A DNA stretch of 64,000 nt, from the NCBI GenBank assembly GCA_937139495.1, contig CAKZQC010000001.1, positions 62,001 through 126,000 on the forward strand. Reading direction: 5' to 3'. Below the pieces are notes generated by a model. That model saw only the letters and a program-made list of their open reading frames with translations. It was not told where the DNA came from and did not search any database. Positions 26,336 to 34,340 of this stretch are shown one piece after another. The stretch's first letter is position 1; every line of letters begins with the position of its first letter. The stretch comes from an uncultured Saprospiraceae bacterium. GTDB lineage: Bacteria; Bacteroidota; Bacteroidia; Chitinophagales; Saprospiraceae. Both the position numbers and the translations under genes were made by a program.

Positions 26336-26940
26336 AGAGGGATGGTTTCAAATGGCTTCTGTTTATAAAATTTATCTACGGTCCATTTCATTGGATTATT
26401 CCAAATATAGTTAGCAATAATCTGATAGGATACTGGATTCCTTATAATATGTTCATAATAATTGCGTTGCCAAATAGATTTTGATAGGTCTATTTTACTT
26501 TTTAGTACTTTTTCTATCGTTGGGGCGAATGTCAATTCGTCTGTACTGCTAGGAGAGGAGTCTTCTCGTAACAGTGCCTTTATTCGTGTCGTAGCCGCTG
26601 ATTTGTATCCTCTAATAATAGCACCTACGGTCTGTGATGGAGATTGAAATTTTCCAGGGGCTATTTTGGACGGTATTTTTTCATTAATATGAATAATTCC
26701 GTGCATGTGGTTGGGCATAATCATACAGGCACCCAAAGAGACTTGAGGTCGTATCAAGGCTGTTTTCTCCCACTCTTCATAGGCAATTAATCCTAACGGA
26801 TTCAGCCCCATAATGCCATTTCTTATTTCTCCAAATATGTGCTGTCTGCGGTGGGTGCATAGCGTGATAAAATAGCTGCCTTCTTGGCTATAGTCATAGT
26901 TGGCAAGCCGAATGGTTTTTCTATTGGGAATTTTTTTCAT
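26332..26940 (-). CDS. REP-associated tyrosine transposase (RAYT, Y1_Tnp/HUH)
   Basis: A 202-residue single-domain HUH transposase. The N-terminal 'RLANYDYSQEGSYFITLCTHRRQHIFGEI', the metal-binding HUH motif 'CMIMPNHMHGIIHI' and the catalytic tyrosine region 'IWQRNYYEHIIRNPVSYQ' are the hallmarks of RAYTs (IS200/IS605-related but domesticated). RAYTs cut and join single-stranded REP hairpins. The 220 bases just upstream of the gene contain three such hairpins (GGGCGAAT...ATTCGCCC), and a partial copy lies within its coding sequence near 26521. The set appears complete. Confidence 0.92.
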   Translation of the reverse strand: MKKIPNRKTIRLANYDYSQEGSYFITLCTHRRQHIFGEIRNGIMGLNPLGLIAYEEWEKTALIRPQVSLGACMIMPNHMHGIIHINEKIPSKIAPGKFQSPSQTVGAIIRGYKSAATTRIKALLREDSSPSSTDELTFAPTIEKVLKSKIDLSKSIWQRNYYEHIIRNPVSYQIIANYIWNNPMKWTVDKFYKQKPFETIPL

Positions 26941-26946
26941 GGGTTG

Positions 26947-27155
26947 TTTTTTTCTCGTTTATCTCGGGGGCGAATGTCAATTTGCCCTTACGTTCCGATT
27001 GGGGTGCGTTCCAATTGGATTTTCGTTTTCGTTTTTCGTTGGGGCGAATTGCCATTCGCCCGCACGGTTTTTATTGGATTTTTTTCTCGTTTATCTCGGG
27101 GGCGAATGTCAATTCGCCCTTACGTTCCGATTGGGGTGCGTTCCAATTGGATTTT
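26947..27155. repeat. REP/BIME-like cluster: 77-bp direct repeats with GC-rich hairpins
   Basis: A 77-bp unit at 26947-27023 recurs at 27079-27155 with one mismatch. Each unit contains a 20-base palindrome beginning GGGCGAAT and ending in CGCCC or TGCCC (26968-26987, 27100-27119). A third palindrome GGGCGAATTGCCATTCGCCC lies between them at 27042-27061. The mismatch between the units falls in a hairpin stem. GC content is clearly above the surroundings. They sit directly upstream of the RAYT start, as expected of the cognate REP elements. Confidence 0.85.
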
Positions 27156-27160
27156 TATTG

Positions 27161-28297
27161 CTACAGTTTCCCCTTGAAGGCTTGATCTAATAGCGATTTT
27201 TTGAGTTGCTCCAAATGCTCTAGCTTTGCTTGGTTTTCTGCTGCTAGCTGCTCTATGTTTTTATCTAGCTGAAGTAAATGCTTTCCTATAACTTCTTGAT
27301 TTTTTCGGTCGTGTATCTTGATAGGTATTTTGTGTGCTTGTTTCCTATCTAATGTTGGCACAGCTGCGAAAGAGGACATTTTTTTAATTTGATTACTTTT
27401 TGATTTCAGTACGTAATAGCTGTACAAAGGATGATTGTCTTTAAAGTCTTTCACGTACAATGACGTATTTAAGGGCCAAAAATTCTCTTCTACATAGTGA
27501 ATGTGTCCTATAGAACCTGAACGACCCGTGATTACACCATTACCCTTTACTTTGTAATCTTTGTGATAATCAATTACGCCATTTGCTCCAAACAAAGGAT
27601 ATTTCCCTTTTTCTCTTAACCTTTTGGGTAAGTCATACCCTCTTTTTAGCTGTAAAAAATCTCCAAGTAAAATAGATAGGGGAGCTTTTTTGAATTTTTC
27701 TTTGTATGCTGATTCTCTGAGCTGAGGGATTTCTTCTAAGTTCGTTTTGACTAGGGCTATCGCCTTATCTATTCGCTCAAAGGCTGCATCTAGCTTTTTG
27801 ACTAGACGTTGTTGTTCGGCTAGGGGTGGGAGTGGGATAGTTAGCGTTTTGATAAAATTTAACTTAACTCCCTTGACAGTTGCTCCAGTACCGTGGCTTT
27901 GAATGTATGTACTAATTGATTTAAACCAATAAAAAAGATAGTCTATTTCGGTTTTACTTTTATCTAAAGGAATCAGACCTTTTAAATCTTGATTAATAGC
28001 TGCATCAATCATCAGTTTACAAACTTTTCCTAATCCAACTCTTGTTGCTATGACAATATTACCCTTAGGAATTATATTAGAAGAACTTTCTTTAACGGCT
28101 TTTTTAGTAATGTACAATTGACTTTTATAAACTAAGTCCTTTTTCATGTCCTTCACGGTTACCCATGCTATGTTACCATTAGTATAGTAGGACTCATTTT
28201 TTCTACTTGGAGTACCTCCCCCAACTATTTTTGTGACTGTTTCTAACTTCTTCCACTCCCAACCCTCAGGCAACACATTTTCATTTTTCTTAGCCAT
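27161..28297 (-). CDS. hsdS: Type I restriction enzyme specificity subunit
   Basis: A 378-residue S subunit with two target-recognition domains. TRD1 starts 'LPEGWEWKKLETVTKIVGGGTPSRKNESYY' and ends with the helical spacer 'PLPPLAEQQRLVKKLDAAFERIDKAIA'. TRD2 runs 'LGDFLQLKRGYDLPKR' through 'NTSLYVKDFK'. The second coiled-coil spacer closes the protein ('KNIEQLAAENQAKLEHLEQLKKSLLDQAF'). It sets the DNA sequence recognised by the HsdRMS complex. Its start overlaps the end of hsdM by 8 bases. The upstream REP cluster lies just beyond its stop. Confidence 0.94.
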   Translation of the reverse strand: MAKKNENVLPEGWEWKKLETVTKIVGGGTPSRKNESYYTNGNIAWVTVKDMKKDLVYKSQLYITKKAVKESSSNIIPKGNIVIATRVGLGKVCKLMIDAAINQDLKGLIPLDKSKTEIDYLFYWFKSISTYIQSHGTGATVKGVKLNFIKTLTIPLPPLAEQQRLVKKLDAAFERIDKAIALVKTNLEEIPQLRESAYKEKFKKAPLSILLGDFLQLKRGYDLPKRLREKGKYPLFGANGVIDYHKDYKVKGNGVITGRSGSIGHIHYVEENFWPLNTSLYVKDFKDNHPLYSYYVLKSKSNQIKKMSSFAAVPTLDRKQAHKIPIKIHDRKNQEVIGKHLLQLDKNIEQLAAENQAKLEHLEQLKKSLLDQAFKGKL

Positions 28298-29747
28298 TGA
28301 TAAGGGTATTGATTTCGTTTAGTAAACTATTTATTTTTTGGTCATTGCCTTGTATGGCTTTGAGATAGAAAGCAGGCGATTCTATTTTTTCTTCTAGCTG
28401 AGCCGTCGGGTTTTTGGCAGAAATATCGTAGTCTTCTATCTCCGTCGCCTTGACTGTCCACGAGTGGGGGCTGTCGGTACGATGGTGGTAGAGCTTCAAG
28501 AACTCCTTGAAGTGGTCGTATTGGATGGGTTTGTTTTTGGTCAGCTTATGCGGTGGCGTTACTTCATAGTACCATATATCGGAAGTCGCTCCTGTTTTCT
28601 CAAAAAATATCACATTGGTTTTGACCCCACTATACGGCAAAAAGACACCAGCAGGCAAACTCAATACCGTATGCAAATTGAAGTCCTCCAGTAGGCTTTT
28701 TTTGACGGCTTGAAATGCCTTGTTGGTCTGAAACAAAACACCCTCAGGAATGACGATGGCAGCCTTGCCCCCTGTTTTGAGCTTTTTCATAAAGTGCTGC
28801 ATAAACAGCAATTCCGTCGCATTACTTTTGATCGGAAAGTTCGCTTGTATTTGGCTCTTTTCTTTTCCTCCAAACGGCGGATTAGCTAGTATTATATCAT
28901 GTCTATCTTTTTCGCTCACGTCCCTAATGTTGCTCGTTAGCGTGTTGGTTTTAGAGATATTGGGGCTTTCCATGCCATGCAATATGAGGTTCATCATACA
29001 CATGATATACGCCAATGGTGTTTTTTCGTTCCCAAAGAACGTATCATATTGCAGTTGCTCCAAGTCGCCCGTTTTGCTTACTTTCTCTTTGAGGTATTCA
29101 AACGCTTGTATCAAGAAACCGCCCGTTCCGACAGCACCATCATAGACCGTTTGTCCTATCGTAGGGTTCAGACATTCTACCATGACTTTGATAACAGGTC
29201 TAGGCGTATAAAATTCGCCTGAGTTGCCTCCATCTGCTCCCATGCCTTTGAGTAGTCGCTCATAGATATTGGATAGCTCAAACGTTCCTTTGGCGGTATT
29301 GAATTTGAGTTCATCAACTATATCCAGCACCTCACGGAGGGTTGCTCCATTGGCGATTCGATTATCCAAAAAATCAAAGATAGCTCCTATTTTGTACCCT
29401 AAACTTTTGGTATCATTTTCTTGATTGCTAAACCCTTTGAGATAAGGGAATAGCTCCTGATTGACAAAATCTCGTAGGTCACTAGAAGTCAACGCTCGTT
29501 TGTGGTCAAGTTTACCATCTTCGCCCTTAGGACACGCCCAATTGCTCCAGCGGTATTTTTCATCAATCACATAGGTATAATCTTTACCATCTATGAACGC
29601 TTCATTTGCTTTCTTCTGCTCGTAGCTGTCGAGGTATCGCAGAAACAAAATCCAGCTGATTTGTTCGGTATAGTGCATCGCTCCCGATATACCGTCATCT
29701 CTACGTAGTATGTCGGTAATACGGTCTATTTTCTGTTGTATGGACAT
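28290..29747 (-). CDS. hsdM: Type I restriction-modification DNA methyltransferase subunit
   Basis: A 485-residue adenine-N6 methyltransferase. The N-terminal HsdM domain ('GAMHYTEQISWILFLRYLDSYEQKKA') precedes the catalytic domain. AdoMet motif I is 'VYDGAVGTGGFLIQAFEYL', catalytic motif IV 'IILANPPFGGKEKSQIQ', and 'AAIVIPEGVLF' and 'LPAGVFLPYSGVKTNVIFFEK' are further conserved blocks. All residues needed for activity are present. In operon order it lies between the PD-(D/E)XK gene and hsdS. Confidence 0.96.
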   Translation of the reverse strand: MSIQQKIDRITDILRRDDGISGAMHYTEQISWILFLRYLDSYEQKKANEAFIDGKDYTYVIDEKYRWSNWACPKGEDGKLDHKRALTSSDLRDFVNQELFPYLKGFSNQENDTKSLGYKIGAIFDFLDNRIANGATLREVLDIVDELKFNTAKGTFELSNIYERLLKGMGADGGNSGEFYTPRPVIKVMVECLNPTIGQTVYDGAVGTGGFLIQAFEYLKEKVSKTGDLEQLQYDTFFGNEKTPLAYIMCMMNLILHGMESPNISKTNTLTSNIRDVSEKDRHDIILANPPFGGKEKSQIQANFPIKSNATELLFMQHFMKKLKTGGKAAIVIPEGVLFQTNKAFQAVKKSLLEDFNLHTVLSLPAGVFLPYSGVKTNVIFFEKTGATSDIWYYEVTPPHKLTKNKPIQYDHFKEFLKLYHHRTDSPHSWTVKATEIEDYDISAKNPTAQLEEKIESPAFYLKAIQGNDQKINSLLNEINTLING

Positions 29748-29756
29748 TATATGTTT

Positions 29757-30824
29757 TTAGTGTTCAAATTTAAGGGTTATTAATCGTTTCACATCTTTGG
29801 TGATTATCTTTAATAATTCCTCTATAGTAGTTGTGTTTTTTATTTTAGCACATCTGTACAATAGTTTATTAAACTTATTGAAGTCATTTTTCTTTGGATA
29901 AGAATCTTCTTCTTTAATGAAGTCAAAAGTAAACCATTGTTTTGTATCTTTTAAATAATTGGCGACAGTTTTTGAGTCTTTGCTTCCCCATGCTACTGTA
30001 TATAAATCATATTTATTCCCATCCAGCATGATACCATAGGTAACATCTTTTTCATTAGAATAATCAATATTGATAACTCCTTTACCTCTAACAAAATTGG
30101 TGCTAATCGTCAATTGACCTTTGTATTTGGAATGGTCATATTTGGGTACTATAGTTGCTTCTAGAGGTATATCAGTATCATTAGCAATTGATTCTTGAAT
30201 TAGTTTTGCTAAACGGTTATACTTATGTTTAGTATAAAGGTCATGTAGTCTAATTTCTTTAAGGGTGTGATATTCTTTCCCTAAATAATCATAAGGGTCA
30301 GATTTTTCTACTGCAAATGTTTTAGTAAGAAGCCACAAGTTATCAATGAAAGTAGTGTAGTCCTTAATCATGGACAAGTGATATTGATTATTACTTTTTG
30401 TATTAGCAACAAATTTAGTCAGAATACTATAAAGGTCTTTATAGGTCAACAACTGCCAATCAATACTTTTAGGATTAAAAGTAGGTGTGATTAGAGTTAG
30501 TAGTATGTAGGTTTTATTTGTTCCGTTTTTGTTCCTATATTTTATTAATTGGTCTTTATTAGGAACACTTTTGACCTTGTTCTCTATAATGACAGTTTGA
30601 CCTTGATATTCAAATGTTAAATCTAAGTTTTTTTGTTCTCGGTAGACTTTTTGAATAGTAGCATTTTCTAATGTTAAATTGATTCCTTCTAGGAACGCTT
30701 TTCCAAATTCTTCTTTGTAAGTATCTGCGACCCATGCAATAAAATTGCTATGAAACAACTCTTTAGAGCTTAGTGAAAGATTGAATAAGGGGGATTGGTT
30801 AAGGTTATCTATTATATTTTTCAT
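29757..30824 (-). CDS. PD-(D/E)XK nuclease superfamily protein within the hsd operon
   Basis: A 355-residue protein. The N-terminal half has a PD-(D/E)XK-like core: 'LDLTFEYQGQTVIIENKVKSVPNKDQLIKY' supplies the Asp and the ExK (E-N-K) at about residues 68-90. The opening 'LFNLSLSSKELFHSNFIAWVAD' is typical of the PD-(D/E)XK nuclease family 20 type often annotated near restriction systems. The C-terminal part is unrecognised. The gene lies 6 bases from the end of hsdR and 9 bases from hsdM in one transcription unit, so it is probably an accessory of this type I system. Confidence 0.8.
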   Translation of the reverse strand: MKNIIDNLNQSPLFNLSLSSKELFHSNFIAWVADTYKEEFGKAFLEGINLTLENATIQKVYREQKNLDLTFEYQGQTVIIENKVKSVPNKDQLIKYRNKNGTNKTYILLTLITPTFNPKSIDWQLLTYKDLYSILTKFVANTKSNNQYHLSMIKDYTTFIDNLWLLTKTFAVEKSDPYDYLGKEYHTLKEIRLHDLYTKHKYNRLAKLIQESIANDTDIPLEATIVPKYDHSKYKGQLTISTNFVRGKGVINIDYSNEKDVTYGIMLDGNKYDLYTVAWGSKDSKTVANYLKDTKQWFTFDFIKEEDSYPKKNDFNKFNKLLYRCAKIKNTTTIEELLKIITKDVKRLITLKFEH

Positions 30825-30830
30825 AGGTTG

Positions 30831-33173
30831 TTAAGATGCCTTTTCGTTATAAATTTGTTCTTGCAATTTGATAAATGCTGCTACCAGTTTGTCCGCCCCA
30901 CCAAATAGATTAACGACTTCGTTCGTATCCATTTTTTTGAGTTTAATCAGTTCGGAGAGCTTATCTCGGTTTAGCTCGTTGATACCGTCTTGCTCGTAGC
31001 GTTCCAGTAGGAATTTAAGAAACTCCTGCGCCTTTATATTTTTGTACACCTCAAAAAACTGTCGGTCATTGCGTACATTGGTCGCTCTAGTGCTTCTAGT
31101 CTTTAGCGCCTTGTTATAAGACAAGTGATTGAGTACATCAAATATATCACAATCTTTGGCATCAATGATTTGTTTTAGGCTCTCTAGGTGTTCTTCTGCT
31201 ATGTTTTTACTTTTGAGATAATTCAAGGCATTTTGTCTAGTGTTAGGATTTGCCCATAGGGTACGCAATTGCTGTTCATCTTTGTACAAGTCAGGCAAAT
31301 AGCCCATGATACGTTTTAGAAATTCTTCTGCGGTCAAGGGTCGCCCATCTTCATCAATGTACTGCACATTAATTTCACTTATTTCTATCACTCTACTACT
31401 CGATAGATTGACTTTTATTTTCTCTTTGGGAACAGGTAGTTCTATATCGCCACCGCCTGTCGTATATCCACCACCTGTTTCATCTTCTCCATCGGTTGTT
31501 CCTTTTTTAGGCTTCTTTGGTTTTTCGGTGGTCGTAATGGTTGTTTCTGTTTCTTCCTCAGGCAGTCCGTCCCATTCTGCGTCTTGGAATAGTTCGCAAC
31601 TAGCCGTAAAATCAAGTATAGTAAAATAGTCTTTGTTATCGTACAAGCGAGTTCCACGCCCTATAATCTGCTTAAACTCTACCATAGAGCCAATATTACG
31701 CACCAATACAATATTACGAACATTGCGAGCATCTACACCAGTCGTCAACATTTGAGAAGAAGTCAAAATAGTAGGAATATTTCTATCATTATTTTGAAAG
31801 TCTTCTAAGTATTGCCTACCATCTTTACCATCATCAGAAGTGACCCGTACACAATAGTTTTTATCTCGTATGGTCTTATGGTTATTGATAGCATCACGCA
31901 TATTGGCAGCGTGTTCTTGATCTGCACAAAAAATAATAGTCTTATCAAAGGTGTTGATTTGTTCTACAATCGTTCTAGCAATCAAATCTATTCGTTCATA
32001 GAGTATAATATCACGGTTGTAGTGCTTTGTTTGATAGAGCTTTTCGCCGTCTATCTCTCCAGCGATCACATTGTCTCCTATTTGATAGGTATATTCGTCC
32101 AAGGTAGTCTTAAATCGCTTTACTTTATAGGGACTCAAAAAGCCATCTTCTATCCCTTCTTTGAGTGAATACTCATAGACAGGCTTACCAAAGTAATCAT
32201 AGGTATCTACGTTATCATCTCGTTTGGGCGTGGCAGTAAGTCCTACTTGTACAGCAGGGGCAAAGTGGTCGAGTACCTTACGCCATGTTCCTGCATCTTT
32301 TGCTCCACCTCTATGACATTCGTCTATGATAATCAAATCAAAAAAATCGGGCGGATAATCTAAATAGTAGCCGTCTTTATTTTTTTGCCCTGCAATGGCT
32401 TGATAGATGGCAAAATACAAGCTAAAGTTAGTAGGTATTTTTCCATCTTTCTTCTTTATTGTTTCCCCATTGATTTTGACTAGGTCTTTTTTTAATGAAT
32501 TGAAGGTATTGATCGCTTGGTCAGCCAATACGTTTCTATCTGCTAGAAATAGGATTTTAGGTCTATGATTAGAACCAATGGTATTCCATTTGGCTTGATA
32601 GAGTTTGTACGCCAATTGATACGCAATAACGGTTTTGCCTGTTCCTGTAGCAAGTGTTAGCAATATTCTATCTTGTCCCTCACAAATAGCCGTTATCGCC
32701 TTATTGATGGCTAATTCTTGATAGTAACGGGGTGTTTTACCGCCTTCCTTGCTATAGGGTTGGTTTATTATCTTTTCTCGAAGGGTACCCTTCTTTTTAT
32801 GGATACGGTTATACAGTTCGTCAGGAGTAGGATATTTAGCGATATATTTACCTTTGCCCTCCAACATATCAAACTCATAGATTTGTTTGCCGTTGGTCGT
32901 ATAGACTACTTCCAGTTTGAGCAATTCTCCGTATTTTTTGGCTTGTTCCAAACCTGTAGTAGGAGAGAGGTTCTCTCGTTTGGCTTCTATAATCGCTAAC
33001 TTTTCATTTTTGTACCGCAACAGGTAGTCAGCACTTAATTTTTTACCACGTTGTCCGCCACCAATTAGGCGACCGTCTGTAATGGTATGTTCTACATCAA
33101 AATGACCTTTCCAGTCACTGGCATACAAGGCAGGGTCTATTAAGTCTAGTCGAGTTTGGGCTTCGTTTTTCAT
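30831..33173 (-). CDS. hsdR: Type I restriction enzyme endonuclease/translocase subunit
   Basis: A 780-residue R subunit. The N-terminal nuclease shows 'ADYLLRYKNEKLAIIEAKREN' (D...ExK type, about 49-68). The SF2 translocase follows: Walker A 'LLTLATGTGKTVIAYQLAYK', DEAD-type 'IIIDECHRGGAKD', motif III 'VGLTATPKRDDN', and later 'TSSQMLTTGVDARNVRNIVL' and 'FKQIIGRGTRLYD'. A low-complexity linker rich in Glu/Lys/Gly lies near residues 560-600. It is the first gene of a four-gene operon (hsdR, nuclease, hsdM, hsdS). Confidence 0.95.
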   Translation of the reverse strand: MKNEAQTRLDLIDPALYASDWKGHFDVEHTITDGRLIGGGQRGKKLSADYLLRYKNEKLAIIEAKRENLSPTTGLEQAKKYGELLKLEVVYTTNGKQIYEFDMLEGKGKYIAKYPTPDELYNRIHKKKGTLREKIINQPYSKEGGKTPRYYQELAINKAITAICEGQDRILLTLATGTGKTVIAYQLAYKLYQAKWNTIGSNHRPKILFLADRNVLADQAINTFNSLKKDLVKINGETIKKKDGKIPTNFSLYFAIYQAIAGQKNKDGYYLDYPPDFFDLIIIDECHRGGAKDAGTWRKVLDHFAPAVQVGLTATPKRDDNVDTYDYFGKPVYEYSLKEGIEDGFLSPYKVKRFKTTLDEYTYQIGDNVIAGEIDGEKLYQTKHYNRDIILYERIDLIARTIVEQINTFDKTIIFCADQEHAANMRDAINNHKTIRDKNYCVRVTSDDGKDGRQYLEDFQNNDRNIPTILTSSQMLTTGVDARNVRNIVLVRNIGSMVEFKQIIGRGTRLYDNKDYFTILDFTASCELFQDAEWDGLPEEETETTITTTEKPKKPKKGTTDGEDETGGGYTTGGGDIELPVPKEKIKVNLSSSRVIEISEINVQYIDEDGRPLTAEEFLKRIMGYLPDLYKDEQQLRTLWANPNTRQNALNYLKSKNIAEEHLESLKQIIDAKDCDIFDVLNHLSYNKALKTRSTRATNVRNDRQFFEVYKNIKAQEFLKFLLERYEQDGINELNRDKLSELIKLKKMDTNEVVNLFGGADKLVAAFIKLQEQIYNEKAS

Positions 33174-33362
33174 AGGGATAATTATTATCTGCTAAACAAT
33201 GGGAGGTTAAGCTAATAAAAATAGAATTAATCCAATTATTTTAGATGACTTATTCTCCTTATATAATGTAAAAAAAAACGTATCTTAGGTAAACACTAAA
33301 TACCATTTGTTTTAGTGATGTTTCCTAAAGATTTAGGTTATTAGTCAATTCAAAGTATAAAA

Positions 33363-33968
33363 ATGGGACGACCTTATACATACCCTACTGTTGTAGAATA
33401 TTGTACTATACTGAGTTGCAAGGATTTAAAAAAGATGGGCTATGATTTGTCTGCTGCAAGTTGTCCTTACCAAAAAGGTACTATTATAATTGAGCGTGGA
33501 TATTACAACAAACATTCTTTTGATATAACGATTTGTAACAAGGAACAAGCGTCCTACATAGAATTTGATTATACCATAACCTCCACCCACAAAGAACCTA
33601 CAGTTATAAAGTATCGTGTGCCATTGGTAAGAGTCCCCACCAACATAGGGAATAGCTATAGGGTTTATTTTTTGTGTCCTTATACTAACCAACGATGTTC
33701 TAAGCTCTACAAGCCCCCAAACGAACATTATTTTCTACATCGCAAGGCTTTTCCCTATTTGGTGTATCAAAGTCAATTAGAAAGTAAAAGTCAAAGACTA
33801 CTTTATAAAGATTCTGTAATGATGCTAGGATTGAAACTAGATAACCTATTCCATGAATTGTGTCAGAAGTACAAAAAGAAATGCTATAGAGGTAAACCAA
33901 CGGCATTGGTCGCAAAAATAAAAAAGTTAGAAGCTAGACTAATAATTAGCAACTTGATAGAGGAATAA
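33363..33968 (+). CDS. Hypothetical protein with FxCPxTxxRCxKLY zinc-ribbon-like motif
   Basis: A 201-residue protein. Its clearest motif is 'YRVYFLCPYTNQRCSKLYKPP' near residue 103-122, a pattern seen in uncharacterised bacterial proteins, with 'YLVYQSQLESKSQRLLYK' and a lysine-rich C-terminus after it. The N-terminus 'MGRPYTYPTVVEYCTILSCKDLKKMGY' contains extra Cys residues. It faces away from the hsd operon and ends just before a terminator. No function is assigned. Confidence 0.65.
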   Translation: MGRPYTYPTVVEYCTILSCKDLKKMGYDLSAASCPYQKGTIIIERGYYNKHSFDITICNKEQASYIEFDYTITSTHKEPTVIKYRVPLVRVPTNIGNSYRVYFLCPYTNQRCSKLYKPPNEHYFLHRKAFPYLVYQSQLESKSQRLLYKDSVMMLGLKLDNLFHELCQKYKKKCYRGKPTALVAKIKKLEARLIISNLIEE

Positions 33969-34014
33969 CTTTTTTGTTACAAAACGACCCCTGTGGCGAC
34001 CCCTATTAAAAACA

Positions 34015-34047
34015 AAAGCCTTGCTAATCATTGATTAACAAGGCTTT
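34015..34047 (+). terminator. Intrinsic terminator
   Basis: AAAGCCTTG pairs with CAAGGCTTT, with an inner TAATCA-T-TGATTA stem extending the hairpin, followed by a T-rich tail. Confidence 0.8.
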
Positions 34048-34059
34048 ATAATTTTTCTC

Positions 34060-34076
34060 GGTGGAGCTGGAGGGAA
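34060..34076 (-). other. tmRNA 3'-end-like fragment, possible att scar
   Basis: GGTGGAGCTGGAGGGAA matches the reverse complement of the conserved 3' end of bacterial tmRNA (…TTCCCTCCAGCTCCACC). The similarity stops abruptly after that and no tmRNA body is visible. The ssrA 3' end is a frequent integration site, so this may mark an island edge. No integrase or second copy was found. Confidence 0.35.
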
Positions 34077-34235
34077 AATCAACTCAATAAGATAATACCT
34101 TATTAACTAATTGTTTATACATCTAAAGAGACAACAATTAGAAAACTGCTGGTCTCAGTTATTTTCAGTCTGTTTCGTACTTCTTGTACGAATAGAATTA
34201 GTGGTTTGATAAAGTGAATAATTTTGAGTTTTTAG

Positions 34236-34257
34236 CCGTCCGAATACTAAGTTTTGT
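34236..34257 (+). repeat. Left copy of a 22-bp direct repeat flanking the CRISPR array
   Basis: The sequence beginning CCGTCCGAATACTAAG and ending TTTTGT is identical to 36987-37008. The copies lie 83 bases before the first and 184 bases after the last CRISPR repeat. Confidence 0.85.
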
Positions 34258-34322
34258 AATCTGTAAACTCAGCGACTAACAGGATATGGAGCAGCTCGCC
34301 TCCTGGGCGTTCCTCCTCGGAA

Positions 34323-34338
34323 AGGTAACGAATACTAC
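34323..34338 (+). repeat. 16-bp inverted repeat partner at the left edge of the array
   Basis: AGGTAACGAATACTAC matches the reverse complement of 36850-36865 (GTAGTATTGGTTACCT) at 15 of 16 positions. The left copy ends two bases before the first repeat; the right copy lies 47 bases after the last. Confidence 0.6.
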
Positions 34339-34340
34339 AA

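Noticed and set aside
34258..34340. tracrRNA left of the array
   Set aside because: No anti-repeat to the 37-bp repeat was seen, and the handle suggests type I or III, which need no tracrRNA.
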